Shown here: positions 26,493 through 35,080 of the stretch, in pieces
How the letters are laid out: each line of letters starts with the position of its first letter
Numbering within the stretch: position 1 is the first letter of the stretch
NCBI GenBank assembly: GCA_965216515.1
Contig: OZ244173.1
Span: 806,001 to 870,000, forward strand
Length of the DNA stretch: 64,000 nucleotides
Source: CAXMRP01 sp965216515
Lineage (GTDB): Bacteria > Pseudomonadota > Alphaproteobacteria > Rhizobiales > Afifellaceae
Reading direction: 5' to 3'
Position numbers and translations under genes: made by a program
Notes under the pieces: generated by a model
Database searches by the model: none
What the model was told of the DNA's origin: nothing
What the model saw: only the letters and a program-made list of their open reading frames with translations

Positions 26493-26654
26493 CTACAGGG
26501 CGCGCAGGGTGAGCACCAGTCCGCAGCAAAAGAACGAAAACACGACCAGCGCGAGCGGCACGCTCATCAGGTCGATGCCGCCAACGCTTCCGTTGTGGGC
26601 CACGACATAGGCAGCCGACAATCCGACGCCGACAACCGCCAGAGCACGTATCAT
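26493..26654 (-). CDS. 53-residue hydrophobic membrane protein
   Basis: Too small for confident family assignment. Two hydrophobic segments are visible, about residues 3-17 (RALAVVGVGLSAAYV) and 31-50 (SVPLALVVFSFFCCGLVLTL), joined by a polar turn AHNGSVGGIDLM. The start at 26654 is backed by a near-perfect Shine-Dalgarno, AGGAGGG six bases upstream, and the codon use is normal, so I regard it as real. It stands alone between tRNA-Leu and the nnr gene. Function unknown. Confidence 0.7.
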   Translation of the reverse strand: MIRALAVVGVGLSAAYVVAHNGSVGGIDLMSVPLALVVFSFFCCGLVLTLRAL

Positions 26655-26734
26655 GACAACCCTCCTTTCGTCTTCAACCCGCGCCGACAATACCATCACA
26701 CCGGCCGCGGCCTCCCACCTTCATTTCGATTTGG

Positions 26735-28378
26735 TCAACCGTCCCGGTTAACCGGTAAGGTTACCGGCCGGCCGAAAGGCGCCGAAAAGGGCCGGCCAGC
26801 ACCGGAAAAAACCGCCGGCAGCGCATCGGCAAGGTCCTCCGCCGTCAGGCCGGGCCCGCAAATCGCCGCCGCCGCCCCGTGCACCCAGGCCGCCGCCGCC
26901 GCGCCGGCAAATGCCGGCCAGCCCTGCGCCAGGAAGCCGGCGACGATCCCGGCCAGCACGTCCCCCGCCCCGGCGGTCGCCAGATTTGCCGGTGCATTGT
27001 CATTGATGACCGCCCGCCCGTCCGGGGCCGCAATCACCGTGTCGGCCCCCTTCAGCAGGACCGTGGCGCCCGCCCGCGCCGCACCCGCCCGCGCCCGTGC
27101 CACCTTGTCGGGATTGTCGGCAAGGTCGGCGAACAACCGGCGGAACTCGCCCTCGTGCGGCGTCAGCACAACCGGCGCCGACCGCCCTCCGATCGCCGCA
27201 AACAGCGCCTCTGGTTCCGCCGCAAAGCTCGTCAGCGCATCGGCATCGGCGACCACCGCCGCACCGCTTCTGAGGCAGGCCAGGACCCGTGCCCGCGTTT
27301 CCGCCCCGACCCCGTTCGCCGGCCCCACGGCAACGGCATTAAAACGCCGGTCGGCAAGCAGCGCCGACAACCCTTCCGAACCGTCCATGCGGGCGATCAT
27401 CACAGCCGTCAGATGGGCGGCATGAACCAGCAGCGCGTCGGGCGGCGAGGCGACGGTGACCAAGCCGGCTCCGGCCCGCAGGGCCGCCCCGGCGGCAAGG
27501 CGCGCCGCACCGGTGCGGATCGCCGGGCCCGACACGACAACCACATGACCGCGATCGTATTTGTGGCCCTTCGGATCGGGCGCCGGGGCCACCCCGGCCC
27601 AGACCGCCGGCCGGTTCTCCCACAGCTGCGGGCCGATGGCCTCCAGCGCCGCATCGCCAATGCCGATCTGCCGCACATGGACGCGGCCGCAATGGTTGCG
27701 CCCGGGACAAAGCAGATGACCGGGCTTGCGCCGAAAGAACGTGACCGTTTCCGCCGCCCGCACCGCAACGCCGCGCACCGCCCCGGTTTCGCCATCGATC
27801 CCGCTCGGCAGGTCCACCGCCAGCACCTGCGGCCCCGCCCCGGCATCGGACCGGCAGCCGGGTTCGGTGCCGGAATCGACGTCCGCGGATGCCGCGCCGG
27901 CTTGCGCCGGCACGGCGGTTGCGTTCAGCCGCGCCACCAGCGCCGCCACCGGCCCATCAAGATCGCGACCCAGCCCGGCGCCGAACAGGGCGTCGACAAC
28001 CAGATCGCAGTCCAGATCGCTGTCGGCGGCAAGCGGCTCCACCGGGCCGGTCCAGCCCCGCGCCGCCCCGGCGGCATCGCCCGTCAGCTTTTCCGTTTCG
28101 CCGAGCAGCACAATGCGGACGGCGTGGCCGCCATCGGCCAGATGACGGGCCGCCACGAACCCATCGCCGCCATTGTTGCCGGGGCCGGCCAGAACGCAGA
28201 CCCGGCTCCCGGGCGCAATCATTTCCCCAGCAACCGCCGCCACGGCCTGCCCGGCCGCCTCCATCAGCGTTCGCCCCGGCGTGCCGTGGTCGATGGCATG
28301 CCGGTCGGCGCGGCCCATTTCTTCCGGCGTCAGCAGACACACCGACAGCGGATCCGAATTTGAACATTTTTTGTGCAT
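26735..28378 (-). CDS. nnr: Bifunctional NAD(P)H-hydrate epimerase / dehydratase
   Basis: 547 residues, repairs hydrated NADH and NADPH. The N-terminal YjeF_N epimerase half (to about residue 220) has VLAGPGNNGGDGFVAARHLA and VVDALFGAGLGRDLDGP; the C-terminal ADP-dependent dehydratase half has HEGEFRRLF and the ribokinase-like NLATAGAGDVLAGIVAGF. Between the two conserved epimerase strands there is an Ala/Gly-rich insert (around VPAQAGAASADVDSGTEPGC). The ATG at 28378 gives MHKKCSNSDPLSVCLL; the frame is open further upstream to 28498 but would overlap the divergent glnB promoter. Divergent from glnB, as in many rhizobia. Confidence 0.92.
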   Translation of the reverse strand: MHKKCSNSDPLSVCLLTPEEMGRADRHAIDHGTPGRTLMEAAGQAVAAVAGEMIAPGSRVCVLAGPGNNGGDGFVAARHLADGGHAVRIVLLGETEKLTGDAAGAARGWTGPVEPLAADSDLDCDLVVDALFGAGLGRDLDGPVAALVARLNATAVPAQAGAASADVDSGTEPGCRSDAGAGPQVLAVDLPSGIDGETGAVRGVAVRAAETVTFFRRKPGHLLCPGRNHCGRVHVRQIGIGDAALEAIGPQLWENRPAVWAGVAPAPDPKGHKYDRGHVVVVSGPAIRTGAARLAAGAALRAGAGLVTVASPPDALLVHAAHLTAVMIARMDGSEGLSALLADRRFNAVAVGPANGVGAETRARVLACLRSGAAVVADADALTSFAAEPEALFAAIGGRSAPVVLTPHEGEFRRLFADLADNPDKVARARAGAARAGATVLLKGADTVIAAPDGRAVINDNAPANLATAGAGDVLAGIVAGFLAQGWPAFAGAAAAAWVHGAAAAICGPGLTAEDLADALPAVFSGAGRPFSAPFGRPVTLPVNRDG

Positions 28379-28492
28379 TTGCCCACTTTCCCGGCAATCC
28401 GGCGGCGAAACACCCGGCGCATGCCGGCAGACTCGGGCACAAGAATACCGCGCCGGCGCGATTTTGCCGATCATGCCACATTGACCTGCAAT

Positions 28493-28508
28493 TGGCACGG
28501 TTTATGCA
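28493..28508 (+). promoter_or_regulatory. Sigma-54 promoter of glnB-glnA
   Basis: TGGCACGGTTTATGCA matches the sigma-54 consensus TGGCAC-N5-TTGCA, with the invariant GG (28494-28495) and GC (28506-28507) ten bases apart as required. It lies 53 bp before the glnB start. Sigma-54/NtrC control of glnB is established in rhizobia; I did not find a convincing NtrC palindrome upstream. Confidence 0.8.
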
Positions 28509-28560
28509 TCGCCTGCCATGAAGACGAACGGCCGATTGCCGTATGAACCGGAGACGATGC

Positions 28561-28899
28561 ATGAAAAAAATCGAGGCAATCATCAAGCCTTTCAAGCTCG
28601 ATGAGGTGAAGGAGGCCCTTCAGGAGGTCGGATTGCAGGGCATCACCGTGACCGAGGTCAAGGGATTCGGCCGCCAGAAGGGGCACACCGAACTCTATCG
28701 GGGCGCCGAATATGTCGTCGATTTCCTGCCCAAGGTGAAAGTGGAGATCGTCCTGTCCGACGAACTGGCCGAAAAGGCCGTCGAGGCGATCCGCAACGCC
28801 GCCCAGACCGGCCGCATCGGCGACGGCAAGATATTCATTTCCAGCGTCGAGGAGGCCATTCGCATCCGCACCGGCGAAAGCGGTATCGACGCGATCTGA
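28561..28899 (+). CDS. glnB: Nitrogen regulatory protein P-II
   Basis: 112 residues, trimeric signal protein that senses 2-oxoglutarate and ATP/ADP and is uridylylated under nitrogen limitation. Seen: N-terminal MKKIEAIIKPFKLDEVKEAL, T-loop GFGRQKGHTELYRGAEYVVD with the uridylylation site Y51, and B-loop TGRIGDGKIF near 83-92. GGAG precedes the ATG at 28561; an in-frame ATG six codons earlier (28543) lacks a ribosome site. Position before glnA favours GlnB over GlnK, which is usually beside amtB. Confidence 0.96.
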   Translation: MKKIEAIIKPFKLDEVKEALQEVGLQGITVTEVKGFGRQKGHTELYRGAEYVVDFLPKVKVEIVLSDELAEKAVEAIRNAAQTGRIGDGKIFISSVEEAIRIRTGESGIDAI

Positions 28900-29003
28900 C
28901 GCGCCGCCTGGCCCAACAAATCCCCTGGGCGGCCTGCATCAGGCCAGCCGGAACGACAGGATCCCGACCAAAACCCAACCAGGACCACCGACGAGAGGTT
29001 TCC

Positions 29004-30413
29004 ATGAACAACGCTTCCGACGTTCTCAAATTCATGAAGGACAACGAAATCCGCTTCGTTGACCTGCGCTTCACCGATCCGCGCGGCAAGATGCAGCATC
29101 TGACAATGGACGCCGACATGGTCGACGACGACCTGTTTGCCGACGGCATCATGTTCGACGGGTCGTCGATCGCCGGCTGGAAGGCCATCAACGAATCCGA
29201 CATGACGCTGATGATGGATCCGGAATCGGCCACCATCGATCCGTTTTTCGCCCAGCCCACCCTGGCGATTTTCTGCGACATCCTGGAGCCGCTGTCCGGC
29301 GAGGGCTACAATCGCGATCCCCGGATGACCGCCAAGAAGGCGCTGGCCTACATGCAGTCGACCGGTATCGGCGACACCGCCTATTTCGGCCCGGAAGCGG
29401 AGTTCTTCGTTTTTGACGACGTGCGCTTTTCCGCTGAGCCCTACAACACCGGCTTCCTTCTCGACTGCAGCGAACTTCCCTCCAACATGTGGGCCGAATA
29501 CGAGGCCGGCAATCTCGGCCACCGGCCGCGCACAAAGGGCGGGTACTTTCCCATGCCGCCGGTCGATTCCGCCCAGGATCTACGCTCCGACATGCTGATG
29601 TACATGGCGCAAATGGGTGTGGAGACCGAAAAACACCACCACGAGGTCGGTGCCGCCCAGCACGAACTCGGCATGAAATTCGACACCCTCGTCCGCATTG
29701 CCGACAAGCTGCAGATCTACAAGTACTGCATCCACCAGACAGCCCAGGCCTACGGCAAGTCGGCAACGTTCATGCCCAAGCCCGTCTTCGGCGACAACGG
29801 CACCGGCATGCATGTCCACCAGTCGATCTTCAAGGATGGCGAGCCGGTGTTCGCCGGCAACCAGTATGCCGATCTGTCGGAGGAGTGCCTGTTTTACATC
29901 GGCGGCATTCTCAAGCATGCCAAGGCGCTCAACGCCTTCACCAATCCCTCCACCAACTCCTACAAGCGCCTGGTGCCGGGCTATGAAGCGCCGGTGCTTC
30001 TGGCCTATTCCGCCCGCAACCGGTCCGCATCGTGCCGCATTCCCTACACCCCCTCGCCGAAAGGCAAGCGCATGGAATGCCGCTTCCCCGATCCGACGGC
30101 CAATCCCTACCTTTCGTTCACGGCCATGCTGATGGCCGGACTGGACGGCATCAAGAACAAGATCCATCCCGGCGACCCGATGGACAAGGATCTCTACGAC
30201 CTGCCGCCCGAAGAGCTTCAGGGTATTCCGACGGTATGCGCATCCCTGCGCGAGGCGTTGGAAAGCATCGATGCCGACCGGGATTTCCTGAAGGCCGGCA
30301 ACGTCATGGATGACGACCAGATCGATGCCTATATCGAGCTCAAGGAAGAGGAAAACATGCGCTACGAGATGACGCCGCATCCCGTGGAGTTCGACATGTA
30401 TTATTCCGTCTGA
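29004..30413 (+). CDS. glnA: Glutamine synthetase type I
   Basis: 469 residues, dodecameric GSI-beta enzyme that condenses ammonia and glutamate at the cost of ATP. Seen: MFDGSSIAGWKAINESDMTL, the ATP-binding KPVFGDNGTGMHVHQSIFKDG loop region, and the adenylylation site Y398 in DKDLYDLPPEE. Presence of that tyrosine implies GlnE control. Starts 104 bp after glnB with GAGAGG upstream; likely co-transcribed from the sigma-54 promoter and possibly also from a promoter in the intergenic gap. Confidence 0.98.
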   Translation: MNNASDVLKFMKDNEIRFVDLRFTDPRGKMQHLTMDADMVDDDLFADGIMFDGSSIAGWKAINESDMTLMMDPESATIDPFFAQPTLAIFCDILEPLSGEGYNRDPRMTAKKALAYMQSTGIGDTAYFGPEAEFFVFDDVRFSAEPYNTGFLLDCSELPSNMWAEYEAGNLGHRPRTKGGYFPMPPVDSAQDLRSDMLMYMAQMGVETEKHHHEVGAAQHELGMKFDTLVRIADKLQIYKYCIHQTAQAYGKSATFMPKPVFGDNGTGMHVHQSIFKDGEPVFAGNQYADLSEECLFYIGGILKHAKALNAFTNPSTNSYKRLVPGYEAPVLLAYSARNRSASCRIPYTPSPKGKRMECRFPDPTANPYLSFTAMLMAGLDGIKNKIHPGDPMDKDLYDLPPEELQGIPTVCASLREALESIDADRDFLKAGNVMDDDQIDAYIELKEEENMRYEMTPHPVEFDMYYSV

Positions 30414-30460
30414 TCCGGCGGTCTGCCCGGGCGTCCGGAAAATCGCCGGACGGCCAAGAT

Positions 30461-30489
30461 AAAACCCCGCCGCAAACGGCGGGGTTTTT
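30461..30489. terminator. Bidirectional intrinsic terminator between glnA and aapP
   Basis: AAAACCCCGCCG-caaa-CGGCGGGGTTTTTG is a strong GC hairpin with an A-run before and a T-run after it, so it can end the glnBA transcript on the plus strand and the aap transcript on the minus strand. It lies 48 bp past the glnA stop and about 90 bp past the aapP stop. Confidence 0.88.
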
Positions 30490-30580
30490 GGTCCGCCTGG
30501 CGCCGCAAGGCGCCTTCGCTGTCACCGGCCGGCGGCAGGCCGCACATGTGCGTCGCGGGCGCGCCGCATCGCCGCCCGCC

Positions 30581-31372
30581 CTAGTGCAGGATCTGCGACA
30601 GGAACAGCTTGGTGCGTTCGTGCTGCGGGTTGGTGAAGAAGGCTTCCGGCTCGTTCTGCTCGATGATCTGGCCGACATCCATGAAGATGACCCGGTTGGC
30701 GACCTGCCGGGCAAAGCCCATTTCGTGGGTCACGCACAGCATTGTCATGCCTTCCTGCGCGAGCGACACCATCACATCGAGCACTTCCTTGATCATTTCC
30801 GGATCGAGCGCCGATGTCGGCTCGTCGAACAGCATGATCCGCGGTGACATGCACAGCGAGCGGGCGATCGCCACGCGCTGCTGCTGTCCGCCGGAAAGCT
30901 GACCGGGATATTTCAACGCCTGTTCCGGAATTTTCACCCGTTCCAGATAGTGCATGGCGACCTCTTCGGCTTCCTTCTTCGGCATCTTGCGCACCCAGAT
31001 CGGCGCCAGCGTGCAGTTTTCCAGAATCGTCAGGTGCGGAAAGAGGTTGAAGTGCTGGAACACCATGCCGACTTCCCGGCGCACCTGGTCGATATTCTTC
31101 AGGTCCGTGGTCAGTTCGATCCCGTCGACGACGATGGAACCCTTCTGATGTTCCTCCAGCCGGTTGATACAGCGGATCATCGTCGATTTGCCGGAGCCCG
31201 ACGGCCCGCAGATGACGATCCGCTCGCCCCGGTTGACGGTCAGATTGATGTCACGCAGCACATGGAATTCGCCATACCACTTGTGCATGTCGGTAATCTG
31301 GATTGCCACCTCGTCGGAAATTTCCAGGTCCAGCTTTTCGGCTGTGGCGGCATTGGATTCGGATACGGACAT
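30581..31372 (-). CDS. aapP: General L-amino acid ABC transporter, ATPase AapP
   Basis: 263 residues, energises uptake of a broad range of L-amino acids. Walker A GPSGSGKSTMIR, Q-loop VFQHFNLFPHLT, ABC signature LSGGQQQRVAIARSL and Walker B IMLFDEPTSALDPEM are all present, followed by the H-loop CVTHEMGF. The N-terminus carries about 22 extra residues before VAIQITDMHKWYGEF. Last gene of aapJQMP; starts 9 bp after aapM. Confidence 0.96.
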   Translation of the reverse strand: MSVSESNAATAEKLDLEISDEVAIQITDMHKWYGEFHVLRDINLTVNRGERIVICGPSGSGKSTMIRCINRLEEHQKGSIVVDGIELTTDLKNIDQVRREVGMVFQHFNLFPHLTILENCTLAPIWVRKMPKKEAEEVAMHYLERVKIPEQALKYPGQLSGGQQQRVAIARSLCMSPRIMLFDEPTSALDPEMIKEVLDVMVSLAQEGMTMLCVTHEMGFARQVANRVIFMDVGQIIEQNEPEAFFTNPQHERTKLFLSQILH

Positions 31373-31381
31373 GGATCAATC

Positions 31382-32506
31382 CTATCGTTTGTGACCGGTG
31401 TGGAGCTTGCGCTCCAGATATTGCGAATATCGGGACATGGAAAAACAGCACACGAAGAAGAACAGCGCCACGAAGACGTAAAGCTCGGTCGACAGGCCGT
31501 TCCAGTTGGCGTCGGCCAGTATCGGCGCCGTGATCCCGAGCGGGTCCAGCAGGCCGATGATCAACACCAGCGTGGTGTCCTTGAACAGGCCGATGAAGAT
31601 GTTGACGATGCCCGGTATGGAGATCTTCAGCGCCTGCGGCAGAATGATCAGCCGCATGCTCTGCCAGTAATTGAGAGCCATCGCGTCGGCCGCCTCGTAC
31701 TGGCCGCGCGGGATGGCCGCCAGTCCGCCGCGGATCACCTCCGCCATGTAGGCGGAGGCAAACAGTGTCACCATGATGATGACCCGCAAAAGCAGATCGA
31801 ATGTGGTGCCGGGAGGCAGAAAATAGTTGAGCAGCGTCGAGGCCACAAACAGCAGCGTGATCAACGGCACGCCGCGGATGAACTCGATGAAGACAACACT
31901 CACGATACGGGCGGCGAACATGTCCGACTGCCGCCCGAGCGCCAGGACGATGCCCAGCGGAAACGACGCGGCAATCCCGGTGACGCCGATCACCAGCGTC
32001 AGCATGAAGCCGCCGAACTTGTCGGTCTCCACCGGCTCCAGCCCGAACCGGCCCAGAAGCAGAACGAAGGCGATGACCGGAAAGGCCAGCGAAAACCAGA
32101 TCATGTGGCGCCGGAACGGCACCTTGTCCCAGAGGATCGGCAGCAGCGCGATCAGAAACAGGACGAATGTCAGGTTGACCCGCCAGCGCAGCTCGGTCGG
32201 ATAAAAACCGTAGATGAACTGGTCGAACCGGGCCGCGATCACCGCCCAGCAGGCGCCGGACGCGATTTCCCGGCAGGCGCCGCGCGAATCCGCATTGATC
32301 ACCGCCTCGAACACGGCCCAGTCGAGCACCTTCGGCACGACAAAGAACAACAAGGCCAGCGACAGGAGCGTCATCACCGAATTGGTGGTCGAGGAAAACA
32401 GGTTCGCCCGCAGCCAGCCCACCACGCCCGTGGTCGCCGCCGGCGCCGGCAGCGACGGATATTCGCCGACCGGATATTGCGGTGCGTCTACCGTGTGATC
32501 GGTCAT
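31382..32506 (-). CDS. aapM: General L-amino acid ABC transporter, permease AapM
   Basis: 374 residues, inner-membrane permease of the HisMQ type. The first 200 residues include a long N-terminal extension with extra membrane spans before the transport domain, as is usual for AapM/BztC. The EAA-type loop is seen as YEAADAMALNYWQSMRLIIL followed by PQALKISIPGI. The gene begins one base after aapQ ends and is followed 9 bp later by aapP. Confidence 0.95.
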   Translation of the reverse strand: MTDHTVDAPQYPVGEYPSLPAPAATTGVVGWLRANLFSSTTNSVMTLLSLALLFFVVPKVLDWAVFEAVINADSRGACREIASGACWAVIAARFDQFIYGFYPTELRWRVNLTFVLFLIALLPILWDKVPFRRHMIWFSLAFPVIAFVLLLGRFGLEPVETDKFGGFMLTLVIGVTGIAASFPLGIVLALGRQSDMFAARIVSVVFIEFIRGVPLITLLFVASTLLNYFLPPGTTFDLLLRVIIMVTLFASAYMAEVIRGGLAAIPRGQYEAADAMALNYWQSMRLIILPQALKISIPGIVNIFIGLFKDTTLVLIIGLLDPLGITAPILADANWNGLSTELYVFVALFFFVCCFSMSRYSQYLERKLHTGHKR

Positions 32507-32507
32507 C

Positions 32508-33704
32508 TCACCGCTCCTTCAGCTTGACGCGATTGTTGTAGACATTCATCACCGCGGAGATGAGCAGCGACACGATGAGATAGAACATCATCAGCAACAT
32601 GATGCACTCCATCTCGCGGCCCGTCTGGTTGAGCGTGATGCCCCCCAGTGTCCCGGTTGCGTCCATATAGCCCACGGCGATTGCCAGCGATGAATTCTTG
32701 GTCAGGTTCAGATACTGGCTGATCAGCGGCGGGATGATGACCCGAAGCGCCTGCGGCAGGATAACGAGCTGCATTGTCCGGTTGGGACGCAGCCCGAGCG
32801 CGAAGGCCGCCTCGGTCTGCCCGTGGCTGACCGCCAGAATGCCGGCTCGGACATTTTCGGCGATGAAGGCGCCGGTATAAAGCGACAACGCAAACCATAG
32901 TGCGAGCAGCGAATTGCGCGCGAAGAGCCCGCCTTGGAAGTTGAACCCCTTCAGCTCCGGAAATTCCCAGGAAAGCGGCGATCCCAGGATCAGGAACACC
33001 AGCAGCGCCGGTATCACCAGCAGTGCCAGGCTGATCCAGAACACCGGATAGACCTTGCCCGTCGCCTCCTGCACCTGGTGGGCGTAGCGGCGGAAATAGA
33101 TGATCCCGATTATCGCGATCACGAAGACGATCAGCACATAGCCGAAGCCGCCCTCCGGTATTGGCGCGGGCAGATACATGCCGCGGTTCGTCGCCACCAC
33201 TAATCCGCCCAGCGCCGGTTCCGCCTGGCGCGGATGCGGCAGCGTCTCGATGAAGATGCCGTACCACAACAGGATTTGCAGGAGCACGGGCACATTGCGC
33301 ACGAACTCCACATAGACCGTCATGATCTTGGCGATGATCCAGTTCTTGGAAAGCCGGAGCACGCCGGCGACCACGCCGATCACCGTGGCGGCGATGCAAC
33401 CCAGAAACGCCACCAGCAGCGTGTTGAGAATGCCGACCAGCGCGGCCCGCCAGTGCGGCGAGCGCGAATCATACTCGATCAGCCTCTGGTTGATGTCGTA
33501 GGAGGCCGGATCGAACAGAAAACCGAAACCCAGCCCCTTGCCCAGCGCATCAAGATTGATCGCGGCATTGCGGGCAAGGAAGCCGATGCCCAACGCCAGC
33601 GAGAAAAGAATGAGGACCTGGAATGTCAGCGACCGGTAGCGTGAATCGGTCCACAGCATCGACGGCCTGAATACGGCCGTGGGCGTACCTTCCATAACTG
33701 CCAT
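32508..33704 (-). CDS. aapQ: General L-amino acid ABC transporter, permease AapQ
   Basis: 398 residues, second HisMQ-type permease, longer than canonical ones because of a large periplasmic/cytoplasmic insert (residues about 130-220, including EPALGGLVVATNRGMYLPAP). The coupling loop is QTEAAFALGLRPNRTMQLVI then LPQALRVIIPPLISQYLNL. It is separated from aapJ by a 119-bp gap with a strong hairpin and is tightly linked to aapM. Confidence 0.95.
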   Translation of the reverse strand: MAVMEGTPTAVFRPSMLWTDSRYRSLTFQVLILFSLALGIGFLARNAAINLDALGKGLGFGFLFDPASYDINQRLIEYDSRSPHWRAALVGILNTLLVAFLGCIAATVIGVVAGVLRLSKNWIIAKIMTVYVEFVRNVPVLLQILLWYGIFIETLPHPRQAEPALGGLVVATNRGMYLPAPIPEGGFGYVLIVFVIAIIGIIYFRRYAHQVQEATGKVYPVFWISLALLVIPALLVFLILGSPLSWEFPELKGFNFQGGLFARNSLLALWFALSLYTGAFIAENVRAGILAVSHGQTEAAFALGLRPNRTMQLVILPQALRVIIPPLISQYLNLTKNSSLAIAVGYMDATGTLGGITLNQTGREMECIMLLMMFYLIVSLLISAVMNVYNNRVKLKER

Positions 33705-33777
33705 GTCGCGTCCCTTCGATAGTGGCAGGTGTCAGACCGCGGCCCGCCGCAAACGGAACGGCGGCAAGACCAAGGAC

Positions 33778-33808
33778 AGATGCCCTGCTTCGGGGAAGCA
33801 GGGCATCT
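33778..33808. promoter_or_regulatory. Hairpin between aapJ and aapQ
   Basis: AGATGCCCTGCTTC (33778-33791) and GAAGCAGGGCATCT (33795-33808) form a perfect 14-bp stem with a 3-base loop and no T-run. Such structures after binding-protein genes typically stabilise the upstream mRNA or attenuate downstream expression, giving more AapJ than permease. Confidence 0.75.
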
Positions 33809-33823
33809 TCGGTCAATCTGCGA

Positions 33824-34843
33824 TCAACGGAACGGCGGCGAGTAGATCAGGCCACCATCGGTGTAGAGGGCGTTGAGGCCACGCTCCAGGCCGATCGGCG
33901 TGTCGACGCCGATATATTTGGCGAAGATCTCACCATAGTTGCCCTGGGCGGCGATGGCTTTCACGGCCCAGTCCTTTTCCAGGCCGATCATCGCCGAATA
34001 TTCGCCTTCCGCGCCCAGAAGACGGTTGATTTCCGGGTCGTCGCCACCCTTGGCCATGTCCATGACGTTGGCCTGGGTGATGCCCTTTTCTTCCGCGATA
34101 ATCAGCGCATTCAGGATCCAGCGGGCAATGTCGGCCCACTCGTCGTCGCCCTGGCGCACCAGCGGACCGAGTGGTTCCTTGGAGATGATTTCCGGCAAAA
34201 TGATGTGGTTTTCCGGATCATCGAAACTCGCCCGCGTGGCCGCCAGGCCGGAGGCGTCGGTGGTGTAGGAATCGCACGAGCCGGCCAGATAGTTGTTGCG
34301 CGCTTCCGCGTTGGTCTCCACCGGAACCGGCTCATAGCTGATATTGTTGATGCGGAAATAGTCCGCCAGGTTGAGCTCGGTCGTTGTACCGGTCTGGATG
34401 CAGACGGTTGCGCCGTCCAGTTCCTTGGCGCTCGCCACGCCCAGATCCTTGCGGATGATGAAGCCCTGGCCGTCATAATAGTTGACGCCGATGAATGTGA
34501 ATTTCAGGTCGGCATCGCGGCTGAAGGTCCATGTGGTGTTGCGGGCCAGAACATCGATTTCACCGGAAGCCAGCGCGGTAAAGCGGGTCTTGCCGGTGAG
34601 CGGCGTGAACTTCACCGCGTTCGGGTCACCGAAAATCGCAGCGGCGAATGCCCGGCAGTAGGCCGGATCGAAGCCCTGCCATTCGCCCGCATCATCGGTG
34701 AAGGCGAATCCGACAACGCCGGTATTGGTCCCGCATTGCAGGAACCCTTTGGCTTTGACGTCGTCCAGCGTGCCCGCCGAAGCCGCCGCCGCGGAGAGAC
34801 TCAGCGCCCCGCCGGCCAGCATGCAGATCATGCGCTTTTTCAT
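33824..34843 (-). CDS. aapJ: General L-amino acid ABC transporter, periplasmic binding protein AapJ
   Basis: 339 residues. Signal peptide residues 1-23 (KKRMICMLAGGALSLSAAAA, cut after ASA), then TLDDVKAKGFLQCGTNTGVV and GFDPAYCRAFAAAIFGDPNA, the standard start of a type III solute-binding domain. The substrate-binding ITGKTRFTALASGEIDVLAR-like segment (TGKTRFTALASGEIDVLARN) is present. The ATG at 34843 is preceded by AAGGGAG; the open frame upstream is non-coding. First gene of aapJQMP, divergent from metC. Confidence 0.96.
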   Translation of the reverse strand: MKKRMICMLAGGALSLSAAAASAGTLDDVKAKGFLQCGTNTGVVGFAFTDDAGEWQGFDPAYCRAFAAAIFGDPNAVKFTPLTGKTRFTALASGEIDVLARNTTWTFSRDADLKFTFIGVNYYDGQGFIIRKDLGVASAKELDGATVCIQTGTTTELNLADYFRINNISYEPVPVETNAEARNNYLAGSCDSYTTDASGLAATRASFDDPENHIILPEIISKEPLGPLVRQGDDEWADIARWILNALIIAEEKGITQANVMDMAKGGDDPEINRLLGAEGEYSAMIGLEKDWAVKAIAAQGNYGEIFAKYIGVDTPIGLERGLNALYTDGGLIYSPPFR

Positions 34844-34978
34844 GATGTGGTTTTTCTCCCTTTGTGATGAAATTGTGTGGAGGCAGCATCGTGCGCGCGC
34901 ACCAGCCCGCCGCGTTCCGTACCCGGAACACGTGCGCGTCTGTGCCAAACACGCTTGGCAAACCCTCCCATATCGCGC

Positions 34979-35007
34979 ATCACAAGCCAATTGTGACCGC
35001 CGGTCAA
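34979..35007 (-). promoter_or_regulatory. Candidate aapJ promoter
   Basis: On the minus strand TTGACC (35007-35002) and TGTGAT (34984-34979) are separated by 17 bases, about 135 bp before the aapJ start. A reasonable housekeeping-type promoter; no clear sigma-54 or regulator site was recognised. Confidence 0.4.
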
Positions 35008-35080
35008 GGTCTACGGCTTCAGCCACGGCCCGCTTTGGCCGGTTTTTAGCCGAATTGTTAACACGGACAGGAGCATGAAG

